Assembly (NCBI RefSeq): GCF_017939615.1
Contig: NZ_JAGKSR010000001.1
Coordinates: 744,001-808,000 of the forward strand
From: Microbacterium sp. BLY
GTDB taxonomy: Bacteria; Actinomycetota; Actinomycetes; Actinomycetales; Microbacteriaceae
Direction: 5' to 3'
DNA length: 64,000 nucleotides
The notes beneath the pieces were generated by a model that saw nothing but the letters and a program-made list of their open reading frames with translations, did not search any database and had not been told where the DNA came from. The translations under genes and the position numbers were made by a program. Positions within the stretch are counted from its first letter, which is position 1. Every line of letters starts with the position of its first letter. This document shows positions 42,785-50,784 of this stretch, piece by piece.

Positions 42785-44102
42785 GCGGGTGTGGCGTTCG
42801 GTGCGCGGCCGGACGACGCTCGGCGCCACCCTCGTCGTGGCGGTGGCCCTGCTCGTCGGGGCGTTCTCCTTCTACGGGGTGCTGCGCGCGAGCATCCACG
42901 GCAGCGCCGAACGGGCGGCGGAGCAGCGGCTGGAGGAGCTCGCCGGGCGTTTCGACGGTCCGGGTCGCCGCGGACCCGACCAGCTCGATGACGACCTCGT
43001 GCAGCTGCTCGGCCGGGACGGGACGGTCCGCGCCTCCAGCGAGGAGGCCGCGGATGCGCTCGGCACCACCCCGCTGCCCGTGGACGACGACCCGCAGGTC
43101 ATCCGGGTCGACGGGGAGCCGATGATCGTCGTATCGGAAGAGGTCCAGGGCGACCAGACCCTCGTTCTGGCGGTGTCGATGGAGGAGGGCGACGAGACCC
43201 TGGGGACCGTGGCGACGCTGCTCGTGATCGCCGTCCCCACCCTGCTGCTGCTCGTGGCCGTCACGACCTGGCTCGTCACCGGGCGGGCATTGCGCCCGGT
43301 GACCCGCATCCGTCAGGAGGTCGAGGGCATCACGGCCGAGCGCCTGGATCATCGGGTGCCCGTTCCCGACACCGCGGACGAGATCCACTCCCTCGCCATC
43401 ACGATGAACGGCATGCTGGATCGTCTCGATGCGGCGGCGACCGCGCAACGGCGCTTCGTCTCCGATGCGTCGCACGAGCTCCGGTCTCCGCTGGCGACGA
43501 TCCGTCAGCATGCCGAGCTCGCGCAGGCGCATCCGGAGGTGACGAGCATCGATGAGCTCGCCGAGGTCGTGTCCGAGGAGGGGCTGCGCCTCCAGGGCAT
43601 CGTGGAGTCCTTGCTGCTGCTCGCCCGCCTCGACGAAGGCGCCACCGGTGCCACGGAGCCGGTGGATCTCGACGATCTCGCCCTCGCAGAGGTGCGCCGG
43701 CTGCGCGCCGCGGGGCTCGACGTCGACGGCTCCGGTATCGGCGCGGCCCGTACGTCCGGCGACCCGCGTCTGCTCGGTCAGCTGCTGCGCAACCTCGCCG
43801 ACAACGCCGCCCGGCACAGCAACGGCCACGTGGCGATCGGGGTGCACCAGCAGGCGGGTCATGTGGTCGTCACGGTCGAAGACGACGGCGCCGGGGTCCC
43901 GCCGGAGGAGCGGGACCGCATCTTCGAACGCTTCGTCCGGCTCGACGAGGCGCGCAGCCGCGATGCGGGGGGCAGCGGGCTCGGTCTCGCGATCGCCCAC
44001 GGCATTACCACCGCCGCCCACGGCTCGATCACGGTCGACACGTCCCGCTGGGGCGGCGCCCGCTTCACCGTCACCCTCCCCCTGGCCGCCCCTCTCTCCT
44101 GA
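42777..44102 (+). CDS. Sensor histidine kinase (HAMP, HisKA)
   Basis: 441 residues from the overlapping GTG; a second GTG four codons inside is possible. Two membrane helices (~10-32 and ~145-167) flank an extracytoplasmic sensor of about 110 residues containing many acidic residues (DDDPQVIRVDGEPMIVVSEE). HAMP follows, then the His in FVSDASHELRSPLATIRQH, the N box NLADNAARHS and G boxes DDGAGVPPEERDRIFERF and GGSGLGLAIA. It phosphorylates the regulator encoded just before it. Confidence 0.94.
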
Positions 44103-44220
44103 CCCCGCGCCCGCGCACAGCTTCGGAGATCTCCGCCGACACCCCGGCGGCGGCCCACCCCGGACGGCGTGTCGTTCCCGAGCTCCGAAGTCGTGCCCGA
44201 GATATCGGTTCCTGAACGGG

Positions 44221-44248
44221 GCTTCAGGTGGCTTCAGGGTGGCTTCAG
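44221..44248. promoter_or_regulatory. Three GCTTCAG direct repeats before anchored acidic protein
   Basis: GCTTCAG at 44221-44227, 44231-44237 and 44242-44248, one helical turn apart, 24 bases before the start. Same heptamer as before the response regulator. Confidence 0.65.
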
Positions 44249-44271
44249 CGCCCCCGGGAGAGCATCGGAGC

Positions 44272-45177
44272 ATGAACGACAAGACTCCTGCTCCCGACCA
44301 GAACCCCGCGCCGGACGAGAACGACGCCGCGGGTCAGAACTCGGCACCCGCCGGCCCGAGCGCGGGCCAGGACCAGAACGCCGGACTGGGCTCCCCCGCC
44401 GGCCATGACACGACCGCCGACGCGAACCCCGACGCCCCGACCGTGCCGGTCACGCCGAGCGCCGACCCTGGCGCACCCGCACCCGCCGCGCCGGAGGCCC
44501 CGGCCGCCGCCGCGACACCGGCGAAGCCCGGACGCAAGCGCGCCCTGCTCATCGGCGGCGGGATCGCTGCCGCGGTGCTGCTCGCCGGCGGAGGCGTGGC
44601 GGTGGGCGCCGCGATCGGTGACGAGTTCGGCGATGACGACGATCGTCCCGCCCTCGAAGGACCCCGCCATGACGGCGGTCACGGTCCGCGCAGCGAGCAC
44701 CGCGGTGACCGCCCCGGCGGCGACGTCCGCCCCAGCGGAGACCGCGGCCCTGTGACCGGCATCGGCACCGACGACGCCGACGAGCTCGTCGCGATCGCCG
44801 CGGCCGCTCAGGACGCCGCGGACGGCGAGGTGACCTCGATCGACGCGAAGCGTGACGGCACCTGGGAGGTGCAGCTGACCGCCGCCACCGGCGACGAGAC
44901 CGAGGTGCGCGTGGACGACGATCTCGCGGCGACCGTGGTGTCGACAGATGCCGCGGACGATGACGACAAGGGTCCGACGCTCACCCTCGACGAGGAGACC
45001 ATCCGCACGCTCGTCGACGCCGCTCTGGCCGAGGCAGAGGGCATGATCACGGATCTCGACGTGGACGCCGACGATGTGAGCCCCTACGACGCCTCCGTCC
45101 TCACGACCGACAACCGCTCGATCGACATCTCCTTCGACGCCTCGTTCGCCGTCGTCGGCACCGACGTCGACGAGTGA
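44272..45177 (+). CDS. Membrane-anchored acidic protein with PepSY-like domain
   Basis: 301 residues. A long Pro/Ala/Asp-rich cytoplasmic-type N-terminus (1-86) precedes KPGRKR and one membrane helix (~91-115); the rest is an acidic extracellular part. The segments AAQDAADGEVTSIDAKRDGTWEVQLTAATGDETEVRVDDDL and the later MITDLDVDADD repeat resemble PepSY folds. PepSY proteins often inhibit proteases or accompany sensor kinases. The three GCTTCAG repeats upstream make it a probable target of the adjacent two-component system. Divalent-cation binding by the many Asp residues is speculation. Confidence 0.75.
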   Translation: MNDKTPAPDQNPAPDENDAAGQNSAPAGPSAGQDQNAGLGSPAGHDTTADANPDAPTVPVTPSADPGAPAPAAPEAPAAAATPAKPGRKRALLIGGGIAAAVLLAGGGVAVGAAIGDEFGDDDDRPALEGPRHDGGHGPRSEHRGDRPGGDVRPSGDRGPVTGIGTDDADELVAIAAAAQDAADGEVTSIDAKRDGTWEVQLTAATGDETEVRVDDDLAATVVSTDAADDDDKGPTLTLDEETIRTLVDAALAEAEGMITDLDVDADDVSPYDASVLTTDNRSIDISFDASFAVVGTDVDE

Positions 45178-45205
45178 CCGCACGCCCGACGGCTAGCATG
45201 CAAGG

Positions 45206-45433
45206 ATGACGAACTCCGATCCGATCGACGAGGTCTCCATCGGCGGCGAGGTCATCCGCCTCGGGCAGTTCCTCAAGTTCGCTGGTCTGCTCGATTCGGG
45301 AGGCGACGCGAAGGAGGTCATCATCGATGGCTACGTCACCGTGAACGGCGAGGTGGACCGGCGCCGCGGGCGTCAGCTCCGCGACGGCGACGTGGTGACC
45401 TTCGAGGGCCGGGCCGTCCGCGTCCGGCCCTGA
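45206..45433 (+). CDS. Small S4-domain RNA-binding protein (YbcJ/YaaA type)
   Basis: 75 residues covering one S4 domain: IRLGQFLKFAGLLDSGGDAKEVIIDGYVTVNGEVDRRRGRQLRDGDVV. Such proteins bind structured RNA, often ribosomal. The 3' 61 bases overlap the convergent EamA gene, which is unusual. Confidence 0.88.
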   Translation: MTNSDPIDEVSIGGEVIRLGQFLKFAGLLDSGGDAKEVIIDGYVTVNGEVDRRRGRQLRDGDVVTFEGRAVRVRP

Positions 45434-46371
45434 GGGTCGCGCGGCTGCTCGTCCTCCGGCGCTGCCTCCGCCCGGGTCGCCCTCGCCTCGCTCACCAGCA
45501 CCGCGGTCACTCCCGCGCCGCAGAGGGCGAACCCCGCCAGCGTCGTGACGGTGAGCGGTTCGCCGAGCAGCAACGCACCGCCGATCGCGGTCGCGGGAGC
45601 GACGAGGAAGAGCAGGGCCTGCAGCGCGGTGATGCCGATGCGGCGCAGCAGCCACCAGTACAACCCGTACGCACCCAGGGTGGGGAAGATCGCGGTCAGC
45701 ACCACGGCGATCCAGAAGGAGGGACGGGCCGGCGGAACGAGCGCTCCGGACAGGGCCCCGACGATCACCAGCAGCACGGCGGTCGCGGTGACGTGGATCG
45801 TGAGGGTGAGCAGCACCCCGGTGCGCACGGCGGTGCGGCGCTGCACCAGGGTGCCGATGACGAGGCACACCATCGCGATCGCGGGCAGGAGATAGGCGAC
45901 CGGCGGTGCCGACCCCGCCCCGAACTGCGACTGCACGACGAGCAGCACGCCCCCCGCGCCGACCACGAGACCTGCCACCTGGGCTCCGCGCACCCGGAGA
46001 CCGAGCACGGGGCCCACGAGGACGGCGACGAGGAGCGGCTGGACGGCATCGATGAGCGCGACGGTGCCGGTGGCGATCCCGGCGGCGACGGCCGCGTACA
46101 CGGCCACGCAGTACCCGAACTGCGCGAGCAGCCCGATGACGGTCTGGATCCCGTACTCCCGCGCACGCACCCCTCTCCCGGCGCGGGTGACGGCGGAGAC
46201 GGCGATCAGCACGACCGCGACCGGGGCGAACCGCCAGACGAGCAGCGTGAGCGGATCGACATCGGTGGTGGCGACGGCCGGGATGAGGAAGCCCGAGCTC
46301 CAGGTGAGCACGAAGGCCGCGGCCGCCCCCACGGTCACGGCCGTCCGGAGTATACCGATCTGTCTACTCAT
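45373..46371 (-). CDS. EamA/DMT-family transporter
   Basis: 332 residues with ten hydrophobic segments in two EamA halves. FVLTWSSGFLIPAVA and DPLTLLVWRFAPVA are typical of the first half; GAYGLYWWLLRRIGITALQALLFLVAPATAIGGALLLGEPLT of the second (broken here into the family features only). The C-terminal ~35 residues are hydrophilic. It probably exports amino acids or other metabolites. Divergent from a TetR regulator that likely represses it. Confidence 0.88.
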   Translation of the reverse strand: MSRQIGILRTAVTVGAAAAFVLTWSSGFLIPAVATTDVDPLTLLVWRFAPVAVVLIAVSAVTRAGRGVRAREYGIQTVIGLLAQFGYCVAVYAAVAAGIATGTVALIDAVQPLLVAVLVGPVLGLRVRGAQVAGLVVGAGGVLLVVQSQFGAGSAPPVAYLLPAIAMVCLVIGTLVQRRTAVRTGVLLTLTIHVTATAVLLVIVGALSGALVPPARPSFWIAVVLTAIFPTLGAYGLYWWLLRRIGITALQALLFLVAPATAIGGALLLGEPLTVTTLAGFALCGAGVTAVLVSEARATRAEAAPEDEQPRDPQGRTRTARPSKVTTSPSRS

Positions 46372-46379
46372 TCCTCGAC

Positions 46380-46396
46380 TATACAGGTAGGTATAC
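46380..46396. promoter_or_regulatory. TetR-type operator between EamA and TetR genes
   Basis: TATAC-N6-GTATA dyad in the 32-base divergent gap; a further GTATAC lies at 46350-46355. A/T content stands out from the surroundings. Confidence 0.6.
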
Positions 46397-46403
46397 TCGG
46401 CGC

Positions 46404-47009
46404 ATGACCCTCCCCGTCCCGGAACTCGCCCCGCTCACCCCCGGCGCGCGCCGGGTTCTCGACGCCGCCTCCGCTCTCTTCTACGAACGCGGCATCCATG
46501 CGATCGGGGTCGACACCATCGCCGCGGCCGCCGGGGTCACCAAGAAGACGCTCTACGACCGCTTCGGGTCGAAGGAGGCGCTCGTGGTGTCCTATCTCCA
46601 GCATCGGGATGCGCGGTGGCGGGAACACCTCGACGGACACCTCGCGACCGTGCCGGAACCGGGTGCCGCGCGGATCCTCGCCGTCTTCGACGCCGCCCTT
46701 TCCTGGGTTCCGGGGAACAGCGGCAAGGGCTGCAGCGCGATCAACGCGCGCGCGGAGATCGACGGCGCCGGCGACTCCCCGCTCGTGCTCGCCGAAGCCC
46801 GCCGCGAGAAGGAGTGGCTGCTGGCCGTCTTCGCCCACCTCTGCACGGAGGCCGGCTTCCGCGATCCGTCCCGCCTCGCCGAGACCCTGATGCTCCTCTA
46901 CGAGGGCGCCATCGTCACCGTCGGCATGGGGACGTTCGCCGCCCCCTTCGTCCTCGCCAGGGACACCGCGCAGCTCGTCCTGGAGTCGTCGCCGATCGAC
47001 GTCGCCTAG
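46404..47009 (+). CDS. TetR-family regulator
   Basis: 201 residues. The HTH is FYERGIHAIGVDTIAAAAGVTKKTLYDRFGSKEALV, of the AcrR/TetR type. The C-terminal ligand domain carries a single conserved-looking GKGCSAINARAEI segment. The 32-base gap to the divergent EamA gene holds a dyad, so it is probably a local repressor of that transporter. Confidence 0.92.
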   Translation: MTLPVPELAPLTPGARRVLDAASALFYERGIHAIGVDTIAAAAGVTKKTLYDRFGSKEALVVSYLQHRDARWREHLDGHLATVPEPGAARILAVFDAALSWVPGNSGKGCSAINARAEIDGAGDSPLVLAEARREKEWLLAVFAHLCTEAGFRDPSRLAETLMLLYEGAIVTVGMGTFAAPFVLARDTAQLVLESSPIDVA

Positions 47010-47080
47010 GTCGACGGGCGCGGCACCGCGGGCCGGGGAGAACGACCCCCGAACGCGCGAGTCGGCGGATAATGGGTAAC

Positions 47081-47728
47081 ATGCCACGTCCTACCGATGC
47101 TTACCGCGGGCTCGCGCAGAGCAGCCGGCTGCGCGTCCTCGCCGCCCTCATGGACGCCCCGGGCGCCGGTCTCGCCGATCTCTCCCCGCGTCTGGGGCTG
47201 CACGTCAACACGCTGCGCGATCACCTGCGCGTCCTGGAGGGCGAGGGTCTCGTGCGCTCCGAGATCGAGCACACCGGACGCCGGGGGCGGCCTCGGCTGC
47301 GCTTCTCGCCCGTGCTCCCGACCGAGCCGAACGAGGTGGAGGATCGTCGCCTCCAGGAGGCCATCCGGCAGGGCGAGCTCATGCGCGCCGTCCTGCCCGC
47401 CACCCGGTCAGGGCTCCCACTGGCGGCGACGCATCAGCTCGACGCCCTCGTGCATCACCTCGACGACGTGGGCCTCCGGCCGAAGGTCGACGAGAAGGCG
47501 CTGACGGTCGAACTCTTCCCCTGCCGGTTCCACGTGCTCCTGACCGACGACCAGTCCGTGATCTGCCGCGTCCACGAGGAGCTGATGCGGTCAGTGCTGG
47601 CCCGCGCCGGCGGACCGGTGGAGATCGATCACGTGACCGCATTCTCGACGACGCGTCCGTGTCGCGTGCGACTCCGCCTCCGCGAGGAGGCGGGAGACTT
47701 CGCCGGGAACCGCCGACAGCTCAGTTGA
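47081..47728 (+). CDS. Winged-helix regulator with SufR-like Cys-containing C-terminus
   Basis: 215 residues from MPRPTDAYRGLAQSSRL; an ATG three codons upstream is equally possible. The HTH is LADLSPRLGLHVNTLRDHLRVLEGEGLV. The C-terminal part has Cys residues in LFPCRFHVLL, SVICRVHEELM and RPCRVRLR, with the C-x13-C and H spacing like SufR-type iron-sulfur regulators. It may sense iron-sulfur status or redox; no suf genes are in view. Its 3' end overlaps convergent dnaB by eight bases. Confidence 0.7.
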   Translation: MPRPTDAYRGLAQSSRLRVLAALMDAPGAGLADLSPRLGLHVNTLRDHLRVLEGEGLVRSEIEHTGRRGRPRLRFSPVLPTEPNEVEDRRLQEAIRQGELMRAVLPATRSGLPLAATHQLDALVHHLDDVGLRPKVDEKALTVELFPCRFHVLLTDDQSVICRVHEELMRSVLARAGGPVEIDHVTAFSTTRPCRVRLRLREEAGDFAGNRRQLS

Positions 47729-49094
47729 AGTCGCCGCCCGGGGCCATGTCGGCGAACCGGGAGTAGTGCCCCTGGAAGGCGACGGTGATGGTCGCGGTCG
47801 GACCGTTACGGTGCTTGGCCACGATGAGGTCAGCCTCGCCCGGACGGACGTCCTTGTCGTAGACCGAGTCGCGGTGCAGCAGGATGACCATGTCGGCGTC
47901 CTGCTCGATCGAGCCGGACTCTCGGAGGTCGCTGATGGCGGGCTTCTTGTCCTGGCGCTGCTCGGGACCACGGTTCAGCTGCGACAGCGCGATGACCGGC
48001 ACCTGCAGCTCCTTGGCGATGAGCTTCAGGCTTCGCGAGAACTCCGAAACCTCCTGCTGACGCGACTCGACGCGCTTGCCCGACGTCATCAGCTGCAGGT
48101 AGTCGATGATGACCATGCGCAGACCGGCGCGCTGCTTCAGCCGCCGGCACTTCGCGCGGATCTCGACCAGCGTCATGTTGGGGCTGTCGTCGATGTAGAG
48201 CGGAGCGTCGTTGATGCGGCCGCGGGTCGCGGCGACCGTCGTCCAGTCGCGCGGGTCGAGCGTCCCCTTGCGCATGTTCTGCAGCGGGATCGCCCCCTCC
48301 GCGCTGAGCAGACGCATCGCGATCTCGCTCTTGCCCATCTCGAGAGAGAAGAAGATCGAGGGGAAGTCGTGACCGATGGAGGCGGCGCGCGCGAAGTCGA
48401 GGGCCAGGGTCGACTTTCCCATCGCGGGTCGCGCGGCGACCACGATCATCTGCCCGCCGTGCAGGCCGTTGGTGAGCTCGTCGAGTTCGCGGAATCCGGT
48501 CGGGATGCCGGTCATGGAGCCGTCGCGGCCGTTCGCCGCCTCGATCTCCTCGACCGCCGCGTCGACGGCGACGGTCAGTGGCACGTAGTCCTCGGCCGTC
48601 TCCGAGCCGGTCACCGAGTAGATCTCGGCCTGCGCGTTGTTGACGATGTCGGTCGCGTCGCCCTGGCCGTCGTAGCCGAGCTGCACGATGCGCGTCCCGG
48701 CGTCGACGAGGCGGCGGAGGATGGCGCGCTCGGAGACGATGCCGGCGTAGTACCCGGCGTTGGCCGCGGTCGGGACGATCGAGGTGAGGGTGTGCAGGTA
48801 GTCGGCGCCGCCGGCCTTGCTGAGTTCGCCCGTCTTGATGAGCTCGTCGGTCACCGCGACGACGTCGGTCGGCTCGCCGTGCGAGTAGAGCGAGAGGATC
48901 GCCTCGAAGATGAGCTCGTGCTTGGGGATGTAGAAGTCGGCGCCCTTTAGCGTCTCGATCACGTCGGCGACCGCATCCTTCGACAGGAGCATGCCGCCCA
49001 GGGCGCTCTGCTCGGCGAGGAGGTCGTGCGGAGGGGTGCGCTCGGGCGGGCGCTGCCCTCCCAGGCGCTCCTCGGAGATGTCGGCGATCGACAC
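47721..49094 (-). CDS. dnaB: Replicative DNA helicase DnaB
   Basis: 457 residues, so no intein is present. The N-terminal domain begins PHDLLAEQSALGGMLLS; the RecA-like domain has Walker A in ARPAMGKSTLA, Walker B in MVIIDYLQLM, and SQLNRGPEQR and DLRESGSIEQDADMVI. It unwinds DNA at the replication fork. The GTG start has AAGGGA close upstream. The position after rpsF-ssb-rpsR-rplI is the usual actinobacterial order, but here two surface-protein genes and a cupin are inserted between. Confidence 0.96.
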   Translation of the reverse strand: MSIADISEERLGGQRPPERTPPHDLLAEQSALGGMLLSKDAVADVIETLKGADFYIPKHELIFEAILSLYSHGEPTDVVAVTDELIKTGELSKAGGADYLHTLTSIVPTAANAGYYAGIVSERAILRRLVDAGTRIVQLGYDGQGDATDIVNNAQAEIYSVTGSETAEDYVPLTVAVDAAVEEIEAANGRDGSMTGIPTGFRELDELTNGLHGGQMIVVAARPAMGKSTLALDFARAASIGHDFPSIFFSLEMGKSEIAMRLLSAEGAIPLQNMRKGTLDPRDWTTVAATRGRINDAPLYIDDSPNMTLVEIRAKCRRLKQRAGLRMVIIDYLQLMTSGKRVESRQQEVSEFSRSLKLIAKELQVPVIALSQLNRGPEQRQDKKPAISDLRESGSIEQDADMVILLHRDSVYDKDVRPGEADLIVAKHRNGPTATITVAFQGHYSRFADMAPGGDFN

Positions 49095-49623
49095 TGTGTT
49101 CCCTTCGATGCGACGGTTCTGAGGCGGACCCCGGCGCGCGCATCCGCGGATGCCGGTGCGGGGGCCGCGGCCGCTCGGCGGCCATCCCCAGACAAACAGG
49201 AGCCCCCGACATTCGGTCGCTCGACCACGCTATGAGCGGTCTCCACACGGTGCAACACAGCCTGTGGATAACCATGTGGACAGCGTGCGGAGAATCTCGG
49301 AGTGTCTGTGCAGAACGGGTGTGGATAACCCGGTGGATGATGTGGGAAGGAAACTTTTTTCTGCTACATGAACAGGGATTAATCGTTTCCCCAGGCTGTG
49401 GATGAAAACGAGCTTAAATTGCGCGTTGAAGGTTTCCCCTCCGCGAGGGACATGTGCAGAACCTGGGGAAAGTCAAGCCGGGATTTCGCCGGGCGCGTCA
49501 CGATCTGACACGACCCGAATCGGATGTAAACGCCCCTGGACAGGCAGGGGGTCGGCGAGTATTCTGCTCCCCATCGACGCACCCGTGTCGAATGGACGTT
49601 GACCTTCAGAGGGGGAGGACGAC
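49095..49623. other. 529-base intergenic region upstream of dnaB
   Basis: No gene is visible. It is richer in A/T than its surroundings around 49340-49440, contains the DnaA-box-like cluster, and must hold promoters for dnaB (minus) and the valine-rich protein (plus). Confidence 0.8.
49263..49405. promoter_or_regulatory. DnaA-box cluster
   Basis: TGTGGATAA, the exact complement of TTATCCACA, occurs at 49263-49271 and 49320-49328. Near matches TGTGGACAG (49275-49283) and TGTGGATGA (49397-49405) follow. All four point the same way, and a T-run and A-rich stretch lie between the last two. Confidence 0.7.
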
Positions 49624-50685
49624 GTGGACGCTCGGACCACCCGGCGCGGCGTACCCACCGCCGTCCTTTGGGGTGGGTTGGGCGCGCTCGCCTGGGCCGC
49701 GCTGACGGTCCTCACCGGCGGCGGCTCCGCCCAGGCGGATGAGCAGCCGAAGGGTCCGCTCGACAGCCTCACGTCGGTCGTGTCCGAGACGGTGACCGCG
49801 GTGACGAAGCCGGTCGTGAGCGACGTCGTGGCTCCGGTCGTGAACCAGGTCGCCACTCCCGTCGTGCAGGAGGTCGTCGCCCCGGTGGTGCAGCAGGTCG
49901 TCGCACCGGTGGTGCGCGAGACCGCCGCCCCCGTGCAGCAGGCCGCTCCCGAGGTCGTCCAGACGGTGACCGAGACGGTCGCCCAGGTCCCCGTCGTCGG
50001 GGACACCACTGCTCCCGTTCTCGACGCGGTCGCCGACACCGCCGAAGCGGTCGTCGAGCCCGTGACCGACCTGCTCGGCTCCGCCCCGGTCTCCCAGATC
50101 ACGGACCCGGTGCTCGATCTCGTCGGCGGTCTTCCGATCGTGGGCGGCATCGTCGTGGACTCGGGTGCGATCGACCTCGTCGGCGACGTGGTCGGCGTCC
50201 TTGACGGGACGACCGGTCTGATCGGCGGCATCGCCGAAGAGACCGTGCCGCCCGTGCTCGAGGCACTGACCCCGCAGGACCCCGCGTCCCCGCCGGCCGC
50301 TCCCGGCGGCGGGGTCCCGGTCGCCGCCCCGCTCATCCGCGGGGCGGTCACTCCGGCGCCGTCCACTCCCGTGACGGCGAGCACCGCGCGTGCGGGCCAG
50401 GACTCCGCGCTTCTCGCGGCGTCTGCGGCCGCCGTCGCCTCCGCTCCCGGGGAAGCCGATGCCGCGCCCGGTGACCCCTCTCCTGAGCCGTTCGGCGCGC
50501 CTCCCGGTGCCCCGAGCATCCCCGCTTCTTCCTCCGCCACCTCGGCCGGAGGCCTCTCCGCCGCCCACGCTCGCCTCGGCGACACGGGCGTCACCCCGCT
50601 CCGTGCCTGGGAGCGGGTCTCCGGTGCCGTCGACGACGCCCTTCCGGGCGCGCCGGTCGCCGACACCGACGTCTCTCCCGACTGA
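49624..50685 (+). CDS. Secreted valine-rich repeat protein
   Basis: 353 residues. The GTG start has GGGGGAGG upstream. A signal peptide (VLWGGLGALAWAALTVL … SAQA) is followed by 13 or so imperfect heptad-to-decad repeats such as VVAPVVNQVATPVV and VVQQVVAPVVRE, then VVEPVTDLLG and a Pro/Ala/Ser-rich C-terminus. No cell-wall sorting signal or second membrane helix is seen. The hydrophobic Val/Pro repeats suggest an extracellular structural or surface-active protein. It lies directly upstream of the chaplin-like gene. Confidence 0.75.
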   Translation: MDARTTRRGVPTAVLWGGLGALAWAALTVLTGGGSAQADEQPKGPLDSLTSVVSETVTAVTKPVVSDVVAPVVNQVATPVVQEVVAPVVQQVVAPVVRETAAPVQQAAPEVVQTVTETVAQVPVVGDTTAPVLDAVADTAEAVVEPVTDLLGSAPVSQITDPVLDLVGGLPIVGGIVVDSGAIDLVGDVVGVLDGTTGLIGGIAEETVPPVLEALTPQDPASPPAAPGGGVPVAAPLIRGAVTPAPSTPVTASTARAGQDSALLAASAAAVASAPGEADAAPGDPSPEPFGAPPGAPSIPASSSATSAGGLSAAHARLGDTGVTPLRAWERVSGAVDDALPGAPVADTDVSPD

Positions 50686-50696
50686 CGGAGTGTCAC

Positions 50697-50714
50697 GTCA
50701 TCCCACGGGATGAC
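50697..50714. terminator. Short perfect hairpin
   Basis: GTCATCCC-ac-GGGATGAC, 12 bases after the valine-rich gene and 70 before the next start. It may be a terminator, attenuator or operator of the chaplin-like gene. Confidence 0.45.
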
Positions 50715-50784
50715 AGATGCCGTGCTGCGCGCGCACTTCCTCGCGCGCACCCATCAGACACTCGTACACGTCAGGAGAACCATC

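Noticed and set aside
49095..49623. Chromosomal oriC
   Set aside because: DnaA boxes are present, but there is no dnaA or dnaN gene here; only four boxes in one orientation. Better read as a dnaB-associated DnaA cluster near the origin.
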